DNA of 64,000 nucleotides from Rhizomys pruinosus (taxonomy: Eukaryota > Chordata > Mammalia > Rodentia > Spalacidae), in contig VZQC01010425.1 in NCBI GenBank assembly GCA_009823505.1, forward strand, positions 411,668 to 475,667, in the 5' to 3' direction. Position 1 is the first letter of the stretch; every line of letters begins with the position of its first letter. A model generated the notes under the pieces. The model worked only from the letters and a program-made list of their open reading frames with translations, made no database searches and was not told the origin of the DNA. Below, piece by piece: positions 24,412 to 36,091 of the stretch. The translations under genes were made by a program, and so were the position numbers.

Positions 24412-25426
24412 GGTACTGTTGTCATTGTTAGAGCTCTGAGATTCTCAGGTTGTTAATGTTGTATAGTATGTATCTAACTCTTTCTTTTTAAAAACATGGT
24501 GCTTCTTGTCCCAGTTTTCATGACTTTGAAGTTTAATCAACAGTACCAGTTTCTTTCTATATCATAATAAAAATAAATTTTGTAGTAACTTCCTCTGGTG
24601 TTTACATGGTGCAGGGTTCTGTGGCTTCCAGGCTGCCTGTGAGTACCTGAAATCTGTGTGGTGGTGAGAGCACCCAGTTGATCAGCTAAGTTAAACCCCC
24701 TCGCTCAGGAACACATAAAAACTTTACTGCAACTCCAGGGTTAAACTCCTCCAACTTGGACCCTGATATAGACATTTTCAGCTAAATGGAGAGTGCCTGC
24801 AGCCAACTTCCACATAGTGTGTGAGTCCTGTGTTCCAGTTTGCCTGATTCTTACTTGATTTGGGCCTCTGGAGGAGCTCTTCAGTAGCTGGGCAAGAACT
24901 AGCTGGTCCATCCAATACAAATCAAAAGAGAGGACCTGAAGTGTACACCAAGCAGCCTTTCATACCTAATAAAAAGACAATCATGATCTGTCAATAATAC
25001 AAACAAAATCAGTGTTCAATTCAATGAAAAAACCCTTGAGTTTCATACAAGATTAAAAAACAACAAAAGGAGTCCACATGCCAAAATAACAACAAAATAC
25101 ATAGTAATATGAAAAACCCAAATAAAATATCTTCAGTAAATACTACCAGTCCTTGTAGACGAGTTATACAATGAGGATGCCTGAGGCATAACCCAGGACA
25201 CAGAATTTAAAAGAACTGTCTTAAACATGATCAAATAGTTCAAGGAATTTAAAGAATACACAAATGAATCAAAGAACTAAAAGAAGATACAGATAAATTT
25301 CTGACTGAATTCACAAAAGAGAAATACTGAAGAAAATTCAGGCTTAAATGAAGAAGCAACTGGAATATTCAATAAGACACATGGAAATGATGGGGAAAAG
25401 ACTCAGTAACAAAATGAATGATATAG
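24412..25426 (+). mobile_element. LINE-1 5' UTR and start of ORF1 (unit 1)
   Basis: This matches 28251-29266 in unit 2 and, from about the ctttcatacctaataa block onward, the L1 at 43401-44100. It shows the L1 lead-in (tggcttccaggctgcctgtg, tgagagcacccagttgatca) and then an A-rich ORF1 coiled-coil region with stops. The LTR at 25432 interrupts it and it resumes at 26582. Confidence 0.75.
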
Positions 25427-25431
25427 GAAAC

Positions 25432-26581
25432 TGCCACACCAACTCCAGTGTCGTCTGTGTGAGCAATGGTGAAAGCCATAAAAAGCAGACAGGAGATACA
25501 TGCCTCTCGATGCTAAGCTCCCTGGACATCCTTGGCAGAATGCCATGGCCTTGGCTAAGAACAGGATGCACTCCAAAGATGTTGCACTTCCTGGGTATTG
25601 GGCTTTGCATACTGTCTTTTGGCATTGATTTTCTTCCTGAGTACAGCACAAATTTTTTCCAGTCAAATAAAATATTTTTAGACAGGGGGCGACTAGGGCC
25701 TCCACCCACTAACATCGACCCACTTAAGGTGTTTAAGTCTTCAGTATACCTAAGTAAAAATTAAATAGTGAAACATTGCATAAAGTCCCCTTTATTCTAA
25801 AGGCCACTACATAATATTATGAATAGAAAACATTTCATTAGATAACATCATAAGCTAATTATAAATAACAAAAGTATTTTTCCAGACTTAATAAGAATAG
25901 AAAGCTTAGTTCCTTTAGTAAGAAACTACACCTGATAAAGTTAACAAAGTAAAGATTTTAGTCATACTCATGCATGATAGAAAACAATACTTGGTTGGAG
26001 GTGCATGGCAGGCTTCTCCTTTAAAAGAAATTTAACATAGAAAAAACATACCAATTAAAAGGGCATTTTTCAGGCCATGGTTAAAGGAATAGCCTAAAAA
26101 TGATAAACTGCCTCTAGAAGGCAGGAAAAAAACTAAATTAAAACTTCAAAAGAGACCAAATTGAGATTTTAAAAGAAAAACCACAAAGCCAAAAGTTACA
26201 TATGAATTATTGTTTTACGGCCATGGTCTGCTTCTTTTCAATCTCCTTTGTCAAAAAAGTGGTGTGGGCAATATACCATGCATAAGTGACCCTAGTGTTA
26301 AGTAAATTCAATTGGCTTGTTGTTGTTAAAGATGTGTTAACTCGAATGTGAATTCAATTTCTTTAGTCATGGGTTTGTGTCTCCTGGCATGTGTTAATCT
26401 GACCTGTTTTTCTTGTTCTGTACTATATAATCAGCTTGCTTGCTTCTAGTAAAACGCACCAGATTCAAGACCACCCTGGTGTCATGTCTGTCTGATTTTC
26501 GCTGAACCTGTACCCTCCTGTACACCAAGACTCTGGTTCCCTGCAATCAGAGGAAACCCCCAGCTGGGATGGTCTGCGGCA
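25432..26581 (+). mobile_element. Solo LTR (family LTR-A), second copy
   Basis: Begins TGCCACACCAACTCC and ends TGCGGCA like the copy at 4296-5594, with a TATA-like tatataatc at about 26426. The flanks are GAAAC (25427-25431) and GAAAA (26582-26586), a near-match target duplication. It breaks L1 ORF1 sequence that is continuous in unit 2 (about 29270), so it entered after the tandem duplication. The 138-codon frame at 25348-25764 is an accidental L1-LTR fusion. Confidence 0.8.
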
Positions 26582-26989
26582 GAAAACAGAATATCAAGAC
26601 TGGACAATAAGTTGAAGGATTGGATTGCTCAAGCACTGACTATGAAAAACTTAAAAGCATACAAGAATGGAATCTTCAAAAATTGTGGGACAGCATAAAA
26701 AGTTGAAATGTGCACAACACAGGCAAAGAAGAAAAAGAAGAATATTAGCATAATGGTATTGACCAGAACTTTTGTAGAATAAAATTTACCCAAATTAAGA
26801 AGAGACACACCCATAAAAATAAAATAAGCAAGAAGCATATTGAACACCAAATAGACGAGGACCAGAAAGCAAACTCCTCACTCCATTTCAAACTTAAAAC
26901 ACTACCCATTCAGAATAAGGAGTGAAACTGAAAACTGCAAAAGAAAAAAAAAAAAAAAGAAACCTCATATATAAAGGAAAAGTGATCAG
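26582..26989 (+). pseudogene. LINE-1 ORF1 fragment up to the tandem junction
   Basis: L1 ORF1 resumes after the LTR and runs to about 26985 (tatataaaggaaaagtgatcag). There it jumps to L1 3' UTR sequence without passing through the rest of ORF1 or ORF2. The jump is the junction of the tandem duplication. Confidence 0.8.
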
Positions 26990-29600
26990 GACATATTTCT
27001 GAGTCTGGAATTGGAGCAATGGAGTTGGGAATGACCTGGAAGCCAAACCTCTCACTCCCATACGGAAAGATCTCACAGCTTCAGGCACCACTATGTAAGC
27101 TTCTAAGGGAAAACACCAATGGATAGTGCAACACTTGCTTTAAGACCAATATCTACATCGCTGTCTTCCACAAGATACAACATTGGTCCAGTAGTGGCAC
27201 TTTTATTTTGGGGGAAATTATTGGCTAACAAATTGTACCAAAAGCCCAAACTAATGTATAACACAGCCAGATACACACAGCTCAGGAGAACATAGATCTT
27301 AGAGAAATTTCCAATGTTGTCACATCCCTCGACTAAGATAATATCTCACTAACTGTAAAATAAGTATCCTTATATTTACGGAAAAATATCCCAGGCAGCA
27401 TTCAATAAAGAGGCTTCTTTTTCAATAAATGAATAATATTACAGACTTCCATAACTGGGCACACACAGTCCTTGTCTGTGAATTTCTCATGGGACCTAGT
27501 TCATATGAACCTACAGCATTTGTATCCAACATGGACAAGACCATGAAAACTCAAGCAGACAAAACCAGTCATGGAAGTGCAGAAATTAGTAGTATCACCC
27601 AATCTTAGTTGAAGAAACATTGGCAGCTGATTATGGTTCAGTGAGGAAGTACTGGGCTTCTTTAAGTGAGGGATTCCCCATGAGCTGACTAGAGCTCAGT
27701 TGATGATCCGACACTGACGAATCACTTGGGAGAGAAATTTGGCACAATGGACCCTAAAACAAATCATGAATATATGAAGTCTAGATGGGGGGAGGGGAGA
27801 GGTCTGTGAGTGGGTGCCAATGGAGAAGAGGATATAGAAGTGTTTAATAGTGATTGAGATGTTATGTATTAAATATACAAAATTTCAATAAAACATTAAA
27901 TATTAAAAATGAACAACTTAAATGTATATTACCAATTTGAGAACATTGTACAAGATGAGATGTTCAGCCGCCAATTGTCTTTAGATAATCATTCTAGATT
28001 ACTTGTCAAACTTGATAAGTATCATTGTCATGGTCTCCAGTATTTCCTACAGCCATTTGGGCCTAATACATCAGCACTCTTTCTGCCAGCCTTCTTATTA
28101 CCTCTGTCCTTCATATTCCAAAATTCAAAAACTATTGGTATATTGTTTTCAGGCAGAATGAACAGTGAAAGAAGAGGAGAAAAAAATGTTCTCTGTTCAT
28201 ATTCTTTTCAAAGTAAAATATCTAAGTAAATGAATTTTTTCTGGATACTGGTACTGTTATTGTTAGAGCTCTGAAAATCTCAGATTGCAAAATTTGTATA
28301 GTCTATATCTAACTCTTTCTGTTTAAAAATGGTGGTTCTTGTCCCAGTTTTCATGACTTTAAAGTTTAAGAAGAATTTCTAAGCAACAGTAGCAGATTTT
28401 TCTACAGCATAATAAAAATAATTTTGTAGTGCCTCCAGCTGGCCTTTATATGGTGCAAGGTCCTGTGGCTTCCAGGCTGCCTGTGAGTACCTGAAATCTG
28501 TGTGGTGGTGAGAGCACCCAGTTGATCAGCCAACTTAAACCACCTAGCTCAGGAACACACAAAAGCTTTACTGCAACTCCAGAGTTAAACTCCTCCACCT
28601 TGGACCCTTATATAGACATTTTCAGCTAACTTGAGTTTGCCTGCATCCAACCTCCACATAATGTGTGAGTCCTGTGTTTTCCAGCTTGCCTGATTCTTAC
28701 TTGATTTGGACCTCTGGAGGAGCTCTTCAGTAGCTGGGCAAGAACTAGCTGGTCCATCCAAAACAAATAAAAAAATAGAGGACCTGAAGCCTACACCAAG
28801 CAGCCTTTCATACCTAATAAGAAGACAATCATGACCTGTCAAGAATACAAACAAAATCAGTGTTCAATTCAATAAAGAAATCCTTGAGTTTCATACTAGA
28901 ATAAAAAACAACAAAATGAGTCCATATGCCAAAATAACAACAAGATACACAGTAATATGAAAATCCCAAATAAAATTTCTTCAGTAAATACTACCAACCC
29001 TATGGAAGAGTTCTACAATGAGAATGCCCTAGATATAACAAGGGACACAGAATTTAAAAAAAAAGTATCATAAACTTGATCAAAGAATTGAAGGAATTTA
29101 CAGACTCCACACTCAAATAATGAAACAAAGTAGAGATAAACTTTTGATTGAATTCACAAAAGAGATAGGAATACTGAAAAAAAAATTCAAGCTGAAATGA
29201 AGAAGGAAGTGGAACACTAAATAAGCCATCAGGAAATGAAGGAAGAAACACACAGTAACAGAACAAATGAAATAGGAAATAGATTTTCAAGACTGGATGA
29301 TAAAATTGAAGAATTGGACCTGTCAAGCAAAGACTATGAAAAATCAAAAAATCATATAGGGATTGAATATTCAGGAAATTGACCAGAGCTTCATCATCAT
29401 TGTAGTAGAAAATGTCCCCTAATTAAGAAAAGACATTCACATGCAAATACAAGTAGTGCATTGAACACCAAATAGACAGGACCAGGAAAGAAACTCCTCA
29501 TGCCATATCATAGTAAAAACTCTACCTGTTAATGACAAGGAGGGAATACTGAAAGATACGAAAGAAAAAAAAAAATCACATATAAAGGAAAACCCATCAG
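26990..29600 (+). repeat. Tandem duplication, unit 2
   Basis: Unit 2 repeats the order of unit 1: L1 3' UTR (26990-27905), spacer (27906-28250), L1 5' UTR and ORF1 (28251-29600), without the three later insertions. Past 29600 the ORF1 sequence continues normally, which marks the original right boundary of the duplicated segment. Confidence 0.82.
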
Positions 29601-30790
29601 AATTACATCTGACTATTCAAAGCAAACTATGAAAGCCAAAAGATCCTGAACCAAGTTATAAATGATAGTAGATTCTAAACCAGAATACTTCATCCAACAA
29701 AAATGCCTACTGTATTTGAAGGAGAAAGAAAAACCTCCCTGACATGAATAGGCTGAAAGAATTAATGTCCAGAAAACCAGCCATTCAGAGAACACATGAA
29801 GCCATACAAAGTGCTGAACAAAGGAATAAATAAATATATCCAAGCAGCAAAGGAATTTGAAGAGTTAAATGACGGTATAACTGTGGAAAACTAAGGTTGA
29901 CCAAGAATGCAAACAGAAACTAAAATGATGGGAAGCAATATACATCTCTATACAATAACCTTAAAATGAATTCTCTGAATTCCCCAATGTAGAGAGACAC
30001 ATCTAATGGACTGGATTAAGAAACAAGATCCATCTTCTGATTGTTTGCAAGAAGACATCTCACCTTCAAGGACAGGCACTATTTTAAGGTGAAATGGTGA
30101 AAAAATATTCCTAAGAATATTCACTAAGAAGCAAGCAGGAGTTGGTATTCTAATATGGGACAAAATAGGTTGGCAGTTTCAAGGGAGAAATGGGATACTT
30201 TAAATAGAGAAGACAATGTGAAGATATGTAAGGATGCCTACACGGTTAAGTGGAGAGAGGAGAGATAAATAATGTCTAACTGGGGTAAAAATCCTGGGAG
30301 AATTACACTAGTTTAATAATCTATTGACAAATTACACATATAATGTCTCTATGTTTATCCATCTGCAAAGAAGATGGCTACTTAAAAAGGAACGGGGCCA
30401 GAAAGGAGGAACCTTCCTTTGAGCCATTTGCCTGGGTAGTCCAAGACACTCCCATATTTACTGAAGCTATTGCCACAGCCCTTGATTGTTTCCTTGAACC
30501 TGAAGATAAAACCCTATTGTTCAAGACGGAGCATACTTCTGGAGACAGGAGTTTGAGTAATGGAGTTGGAACTGACCTGGAACCCTGAAGGCTACCTCTC
30601 ATAAATTTGGAGAGCACTGTATAAGCTGCTAGAGGAGAACAATCAATGATCTAGTAGGAGGTTCAAAACCACATATCCAAAACAATGACCAGCACAGCAT
30701 AGGACATTCATGAAATATTTGCACTTTTATCTTGTAGAAGTAAATGGCTAAGTAATTGGACCTAAGCCCACTTAGTGGAAGGACACTCAT
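29601..30790 (+). pseudogene. LINE-1 ORF1 C-terminus, ORF2 stub and 3' UTR
   Basis: ORF1 continues past the duplicated segment to the QRTHEAIQSAEQRN-like end near 29825. ORF2 begins near 29940 and stops near 30180, in the endonuclease. The sequence then passes straight to the L1 3' UTR (from gtttcaagggagaaatggga) with ctattgccacagcccttgat near 30465. About 3.5 kb of ORF2 is missing, an internal deletion. Confidence 0.78.
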
Positions 30791-30799
30791 GTGTGGTAT

Positions 30800-30910
30800 T
30801 GTAACTGTAGTTCCAAGGGATCTGACACTGCCTTCTGGCCTCCATGGACATTGTATGACATGAGTACAAAATACTCATACACATAAAATAACATAAATTT
30901 TTAGTTTAAA
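30800..30910 (+). mobile_element. B2 SINE 3' half, old
   Basis: Only the 3' part is recognisable: tccaagggatctgacactgcc, ttctggcctccatggacattg and a cataaaataacataaat tail. The tRNA-like part is absent. Confidence 0.6.
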
Positions 30911-31094
30911 ATCTATATAAATCTTTTAGCCAATAAAATAAAAAGTTAAAATTAGAATAACATATTGTTCTCCATACAAATTGGAAAAATGAAAAAGAAG
31001 TCATTTACAAAATGACTACAAATATTTAAATATGAAAATCTCAAAATTCTCACCTGTCAGTCTTAAAAGGAAACAAATTAAAATAATAACATAT
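30911..31094. other. A/T-rich spacer, no feature
   Basis: This is A/T-rich and lacks coding or SINE signals. It separates an L1 3' end from retroviral sequence. Confidence 0.5.
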
Positions 31095-32103
31095 ATTCTG
31101 TTTATTGTATTAGATATGATTAAAAGAATCATTCCACCACTGTTGTGTGAGGCTGTTGATCCCATGGTTGGCAGGATGAATAAGGTGTGTGGGGCTGATA
31201 GCCCTGTGCCCAAACACACAGTTATGGGACTGAAGGTCCTGTAGCCAAATGAGCTGAAGGCCAGCTGTGGGGTTATAGCCCCATAATCAAGCACCTATAC
31301 AATAACAGTCAGGGGACCAAATCACGTGGTACAAATCCATGAAAATTCAACGTATTCGCTGTATCAGGAAGCTTATATAGGATTGGGGTGGGCAGCTACT
31401 ATATCTTGTGACATCACCTCCCAGTGGACAACCTTAGATCTTCCCACCATCAAGCATCATCCCAGCTCATGGGGGATATTAAAAGAAAAGGTGTGGAGAC
31501 AAGCAAGTTTAAAACTTCTGAGCATGTGCTAGCTGAAAACAGAGTGTGCCCTACATCTTTTTCTCTATGTATGCTAATCAGATTGGTAGCCTGCATATCT
31601 TCAAGATAAGTCTGAGTCCAGGATTGCTGTCCCACATCTCTCCCTTCTGATTTGCCTGGACAAGCTCAGAGAGTGTGACAGTGGCAATGGTCAGCTGCTC
31701 CCATCTGACCCAGATGGCCATGACTATTTTGTAAAAGCAATAAGCAACTACAATGATCAATGTCCATCTAAAAACCAAATATAGGGTAATCCAACAGTAA
31801 ACACAAGCAATAACCATAAGCAATGTCTATGTGAACCCAATTTGCAAGCATCTGTGTCCATTTCTTGTACAACCCAGGGTCCCTAAGTCTAGTAGGATAG
31901 GTATGCATGCACAAACATGTTGATCAAATATACTTTCAGTTGGTTTTTACTGCAGGTTATTTTCTGCTGAAAGGTGTGGCTGCCTAACATTGAATCTCAA
32001 CAAAGTACCAATTGTAACTCATTATGGCCTGTCAGAGGGCTCCAATGCTTGTGGACTGGAGCTAACATGTCTGGTATCAAAACTGACGAAAGTTTTTAAT
32101 AAA
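31095..32103 (-). mobile_element. Endogenous retrovirus, copy 1: 3' part and possible LTR
   Basis: On the minus strand, 31560-32103 matches 58990-59140 and 60180-60360 in ERV copy 2. The 81-codon frame at 31578-31823 begins with a hydrophobic, membrane-like stretch, as an env tail might, but is not otherwise recognisable. The part below 31560 holds a TATA-like ctatataagc (minus strand, about 31372-31381) and an aataaa-type signal near 31100, and may be the 3' LTR; I could not place its ends. No intact gene survives. Confidence 0.5.
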
Positions 32104-32790
32104 AAGTGCTCTCCTGAACAGAGACTTCACAAGTGAGGAATTAGAGATGGCTGAGAAACACCTTAAGAAGTGTTCAAAATCAATAATCATTAAGGAAATG
32201 CAAATCAAAACCACTTTAAGATATCATCTTACTCCAACAAGACTGGCTAGGATCAAGAAAACAAATGATACCAAGTGCTGGAGAGGTTGTGGGGAAAGGG
32301 GAACATGCATCCACTGCTGGTGGGAATGTAAACTCATACAGCCACTATGGAAAGCAGTGTGGAAAACACTTGAAAGACATGGAATGAACTTGCCACCCTA
32401 CCCAGCCATACCACTTAGGGCATGTACCCTCAAGAGTCACCCCACCGCTGAGATACATGCACGCTCAAGTTTATTTCAGCTCTCTTCACAATAGCAAGGA
32501 ACTGGAACAAACCCAAATGCCCCTCAACTGATGAGTGGATAGAGATAATGTGGTACATCTACACAATGGAGTTCTATGCAGCAGTAAAGAAAGATGACAT
32601 CATGAGCTTTGCAGTAAAATGGCTGGAGCTAGAAGACATCATGCTGAGTGAAGTAACACAGTCCCAGAAAAACAAACGACGAATGGTATCCCTCATTTGT
32701 GGATGCTAGTGCCAATTACCTAGTTGTAAGCATTTATTGTGCACGGTCCCTTGAGCTTTTGTCCAAGCAGTTGGAAGTGATGCATATTGG

Positions 32791-32828
<38 letters not shown>

Positions 32829-32829
32829 G
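32791..32829. repeat. (CAA)n microsatellite in L1 3' UTR
   Basis: Thirteen consecutive AAC/CAA units at the point where a related L1 3' end (21512-21520) has only aacaacagc. It is a local expansion in this copy. Confidence 0.95.
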
Positions 32830-33039
32830 AAGAGACTGCATCAAAGAACTGTCTGAAACAGTGAACTTCTCAAAACAGTCAACTTCCATATGGAGAATAT
32901 TGAGAAGGACTGAGAAAGAGATGAAACGCATGTTTGGCAGAATGCATGAGCTCTGGTGGGGTGGGGGAATAGGGTGGGGGACACGGGTCTAGATTTGATA
33001 AATAATATATAAATAAATAAATTAATTAAAAAATAAATA

Positions 33040-33173
33040 AATGTATTAGCCTTGCATTGTGGGCTAATCCCAGGACTCAAGAGGTATAGAGGCACGCACA
33101 TCTCTATGAAATAGAGGCCAATCTGGTCTATGTAGTGGGTTCCAGGACAGCTGGGGCTACAGGAAGATCCTGG

Positions 33174-33214
<41 letters not shown>
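33040..33214 (+). mobile_element. Diverged B1 SINE and (GA)n tract
   Basis: A degenerate B1 (ggctaatcccaggactcaag, ggccaatctggtctatgtag, ttccaggacagctggggcta) is followed by a GA dinucleotide run at about 33177-33214. Both lie inside the 335-bp tail of the L1 insertion. Confidence 0.8.
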
Positions 33215-33220
<6 letters not shown>

Positions 33221-33378
33221 AAATATTAATGCCAGCTTCACCGACTGTCATAACCCAGTCATCTAGGAAAACCCCCTTAGCCTAACAACATTGTCTTTAA
33301 TAACTCTTGCAAGAAGGGAGATGGCACACAACAAGAAGCATGGGCCATCTCCTTATGTAAAAAAAAATAAGTGCTCTC

Positions 33379-34326
33379 ACACTGCATCATGGGATGAGGA
33401 TATATAGGGCTTCCCTTCTGTTTTTGTACCCTAAGAAATGCATAGTTCAGTCATTCCAGAGACCCATTAGACTGCCAAATCACTCCCACTGCACAATTTC
33501 CTGGAGGAAGAATTATCCCCATTAATGGGAGGTGTGCTGTCCAGTGGCACAAATCATCGGAGGCGGACCGGGAAATAATCACTCAGTGTACTTGTTCTAT
33601 GTAGTTTCTTTTAATGGTACCATTTTCTTCTTAACTTTTACAATTCTGAATGTTATTAACAATTGCTAGCAATTACTAACGCTACTAACTCGTAATGCTA
33701 CTAACTCTACTAACAGCCTAGAAACCAAGAATATTTATACCAGTAGTGAGCCAATCAGCAGATTATAACAGTAGTGGACCAATCAATAGATAAGTTTTGC
33801 GTCTATAGATACAATTTCTTATGTAAGATATTATGTTCATGATGTTGACAAGGTAACATATCATCTTAAAAATTATTGAAGCATGCGCACTGTGTTCTTC
33901 AGCCAGTGCCTTTTGGCTACAGACCAAACGCCAAGGCTACAGACCAAGCACCATTTCTCTTCAGCCTGTCACTTCAGGCACTCTTTGTCTCCCACAGGAG
34001 GGATGAATCAAATCTAACAGTGAAGCTGCACTGCAGAGCAGCATTGATTCTTTGAAGAACAATGTGTACTTCTCAGGTTACAGAGCAGAGTGAAGAGGGT
34101 TCTGTAGGACCCCTCAGGCAATCATACAAGGTATGCATCTCCTCCTAGAAGATATGAAGCCATGAGTGCAGGCAGTTAATAGCCCTCAAAGCCTTTGGAG
34201 CTGGTTATGAGGCAACATCTATGGCAGTTTAATTATTGGCATCCAAGGCCGAATTATCTGAGCTTCCAGAATTGATCCCAGAAAATCCTAGGCAGGGGTG
34301 AGTTGAATTTTCTCCTGGGAGACCCT
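33379..34326 (-). mobile_element. Endogenous retrovirus, copy 1: inner part
   Basis: Matches 61330-61805 of ERV copy 2, for example gaattatccccattaa, ttgattctttgaagaacaatgtg-type blocks and gaattttctcctggg at the right end. It is interrupted by an IAP-like LTR. Homology ends at about 34326, exactly where the duplicated OR block begins, so a breakpoint lies here. Protein content is too decayed to name. Confidence 0.6.
33533..33996 (-). mobile_element. Solo LTR, IAP-like
   Basis: On the minus strand it starts TGTGGGAG and ends GCACA. A 5-bp direct repeat GGAGG lies on both sides (33528-33532, 33997-34001). It has a TATA-like tataaat motif (about 33731-33737), attggctcac and attggtccac CCAAT-type boxes, and gcgcatgcttc. 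These features and the size of about 460 bp resemble intracisternal-A-particle LTRs. The surrounding ERV is continuous across the site in copy 2. Confidence 0.65.
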
Positions 34327-35401
34327 ACTGCAGCTTTATTTAAAAATTGAGTTTGGGGACATTGCTGATATTGAATGATTAAATTATTTAATAAGGGTTA
34401 CGAAGTAGGCATTTCTACCACACCATTTTGACAGTAATGTAAATTAGTATAAATTTGAGGTGATGAGTTAAGCCCCCATGGCGACACACATGGATGTCTT
34501 GATATACAACACTGGTGTGTGCAATATTGGGGAAAGATCTGCAGTCAGGCTGGGCTTCAGATCTGTTCATGTGACACTGAATCCTATTACTATCATTGTG
34601 AATATATCATACATATATGTATAGTATAGTTAACATTAGTATTGCTCAAATTCTAAAATCTTTGTTTGGAGAAGGCAATTACTCTTTTAGATAATGCAAC
34701 TTGCAATTCTAAGTAATATTGTGTTTGGGCTTTTGGTTATCACTGAAAATGTCATTTTCCCGATACGGTAGGTGTAAAATAAATGTAAGTGTAGATATAG
34801 CAAAACTATTCTTTTACATAAAGCCAGAAAAAAAAACACAAATCAATAGATGAACTCATTCTTTATTAATGAATTTCCTTCATAGTAAGTGGATAGATTC
34901 TCATAAAAGGAGTTAGTGAAATAAAGTTAATATCGATTTCTGTGACATAACAAATTCACAACTAAATTTTAGGGATTAAGGCTCTCAGAAATGTTAACTA
35001 CACCATTTATTCACCAAAGGCATTACAGGTTTCAATATGTAGACAGAGTCAACTTAGTAAAGAAAGAAATATTGAGAAACAAAAGTGATAAAAAAAATAT
35101 AAGCCTCTGGATTTAAATTTTAAAAGTCATGTGAAATACAAATCACAACTAAAGTTAGTATTAAGAACATATATGCTTTATGATTCAAAGAAAATTTATT
35201 CAGAATATAAGAAATTGATTTAAATAAAATAGTCACATAATAGTAAAGGAAATTTTTGGCAAATTATATATAAATCATGATCAAATTCACATGAAGATAA
35301 ATGTGAATTAAAGTCAGTTTTTCTCCTGATTTTATTTTCAGTATACACAAACATATTTGGAAGAGATGGAATCCAGGGATTTCTAATACAAAGATTACTT
35401 G

Positions 35402-35414
35402 GTTTGTGTGTGTA

Positions 35415-35449
<35 letters not shown>
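35402..35449. repeat. (GT)n microsatellite
   Basis: GT run, counterpart of the compound tract at 8177-8240 in copy A. Confidence 0.95.
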
Positions 35450-35453
<4 letters not shown>

Positions 35454-35944
35454 TAGGAAAATACTTTGGAAATAATAAAAATAAAGTGACTCAAAGTTTC
35501 GGAGCTGATAATCACATAACAGTACTAAATTCTCTTTTATTTCCTTCAGAAGGAATAGAGACCATTTCAGTAGCATTGAGAGAGATAAAAACTTGGTCAA
35601 CATCAGAAAGTTCAGCATTTTAATGCCATCATGCATATATTTCCACAAAGAGCACTCATATCAAGTGAATAACAGGAAAATAAAATGTGTTTGAATTTTG
35701 ACTACAATGAAAAGCATGGAAAGAAGATATGGCTGTTTTCCATTAAGTTTTGACTTAAGAAGATTTACAAAAGTAAACTTATTAAATAAATTGCCTGGAC
35801 AAATGTCTGAGGCTGTTAAACTAGATTACTGTGTTTTTAAATGAGATCTGATTGATTCCTAGCTTCAGTGCTAGCCACCTCAGGTCAAAACACATCTCCA
35901 TGATTAATATGTTTCATGTTTTAGTGACTTCTGTTTTAGTCTGT

Positions 35945-36075
35945 TTTTTTTTTTTTTTCTTTTTGAATTTTTTGGGGGCAAGGTTGGCCTGGAACACACT
36001 ATGTACAACAGGCTGGGCTTGAACTCACAGAGATCCACTGCCATTGCCACCAGAGTGTTGGGATTGAAGGTGTTT
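35945..36075 (-). mobile_element. B1 SINE, copy-B specific
   Basis: Reverse-oriented B1 with a leading T run, ggcttgaactcacagagatcc and gtgttgggattgaaggtg. Copy A is uninterrupted here (about 8720-8735). Confidence 0.75.
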
Positions 36076-36091
36076 TATTTACTGTTTTTTT

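Larger units (their letters stand above)
17961..26989 (+). repeat. Tandem duplication, unit 1 (enlarged by insertions)
   Basis: The unit runs from inside an L1 3' UTR, through about 270 bp of spacer, into the 5' UTR and ORF1 of the next L1. Unit 2 (26990-29600) repeats that order. Unit 1 is longer because it gained a 4.3-kb composite insertion (19480-23783), LTR-B (23854-24406) and LTR-A (25432-26581), each absent from unit 2. Unit 2 lacks about 310 bp corresponding to 18450-18760. Confidence 0.82.
32114..33368 (+). mobile_element. L1 3' end plus 335 bp of non-L1 DNA (possible transduction)
   Basis: A 10-bp direct repeat AAGTGCTCTC lies at 32104-32113 and 33369-33378. ERV copy 2 has one diverged counterpart at the same site (near 61317), the empty allele. 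The insert holds L1 ORF2 C-terminus (from 32118, including [20 protein letters not shown] and CWRGCGERG), an L1 3' UTR with a CAA array and a G-rich tract, and an A/T-rich L1 end near 33030. Then come a diverged B1, a GA run and about 140 bp of unknown DNA with its own A tail directly before the right repeat. Confidence 0.72.

Noticed and set aside
25348..25764. 138-codon plus-strand frame
   Set aside because: It starts in L1 ORF1 and runs into LTR-A, so it is an accidental fusion; overlapping minus-strand frames of similar length are LTR shadows.
32791..32829. CAA array as a possible coding polyglutamine or polyasparagine tract
   Set aside because: It lies in an L1 3' UTR between non-coding blocks; the 97-codon frame across it has no domain.
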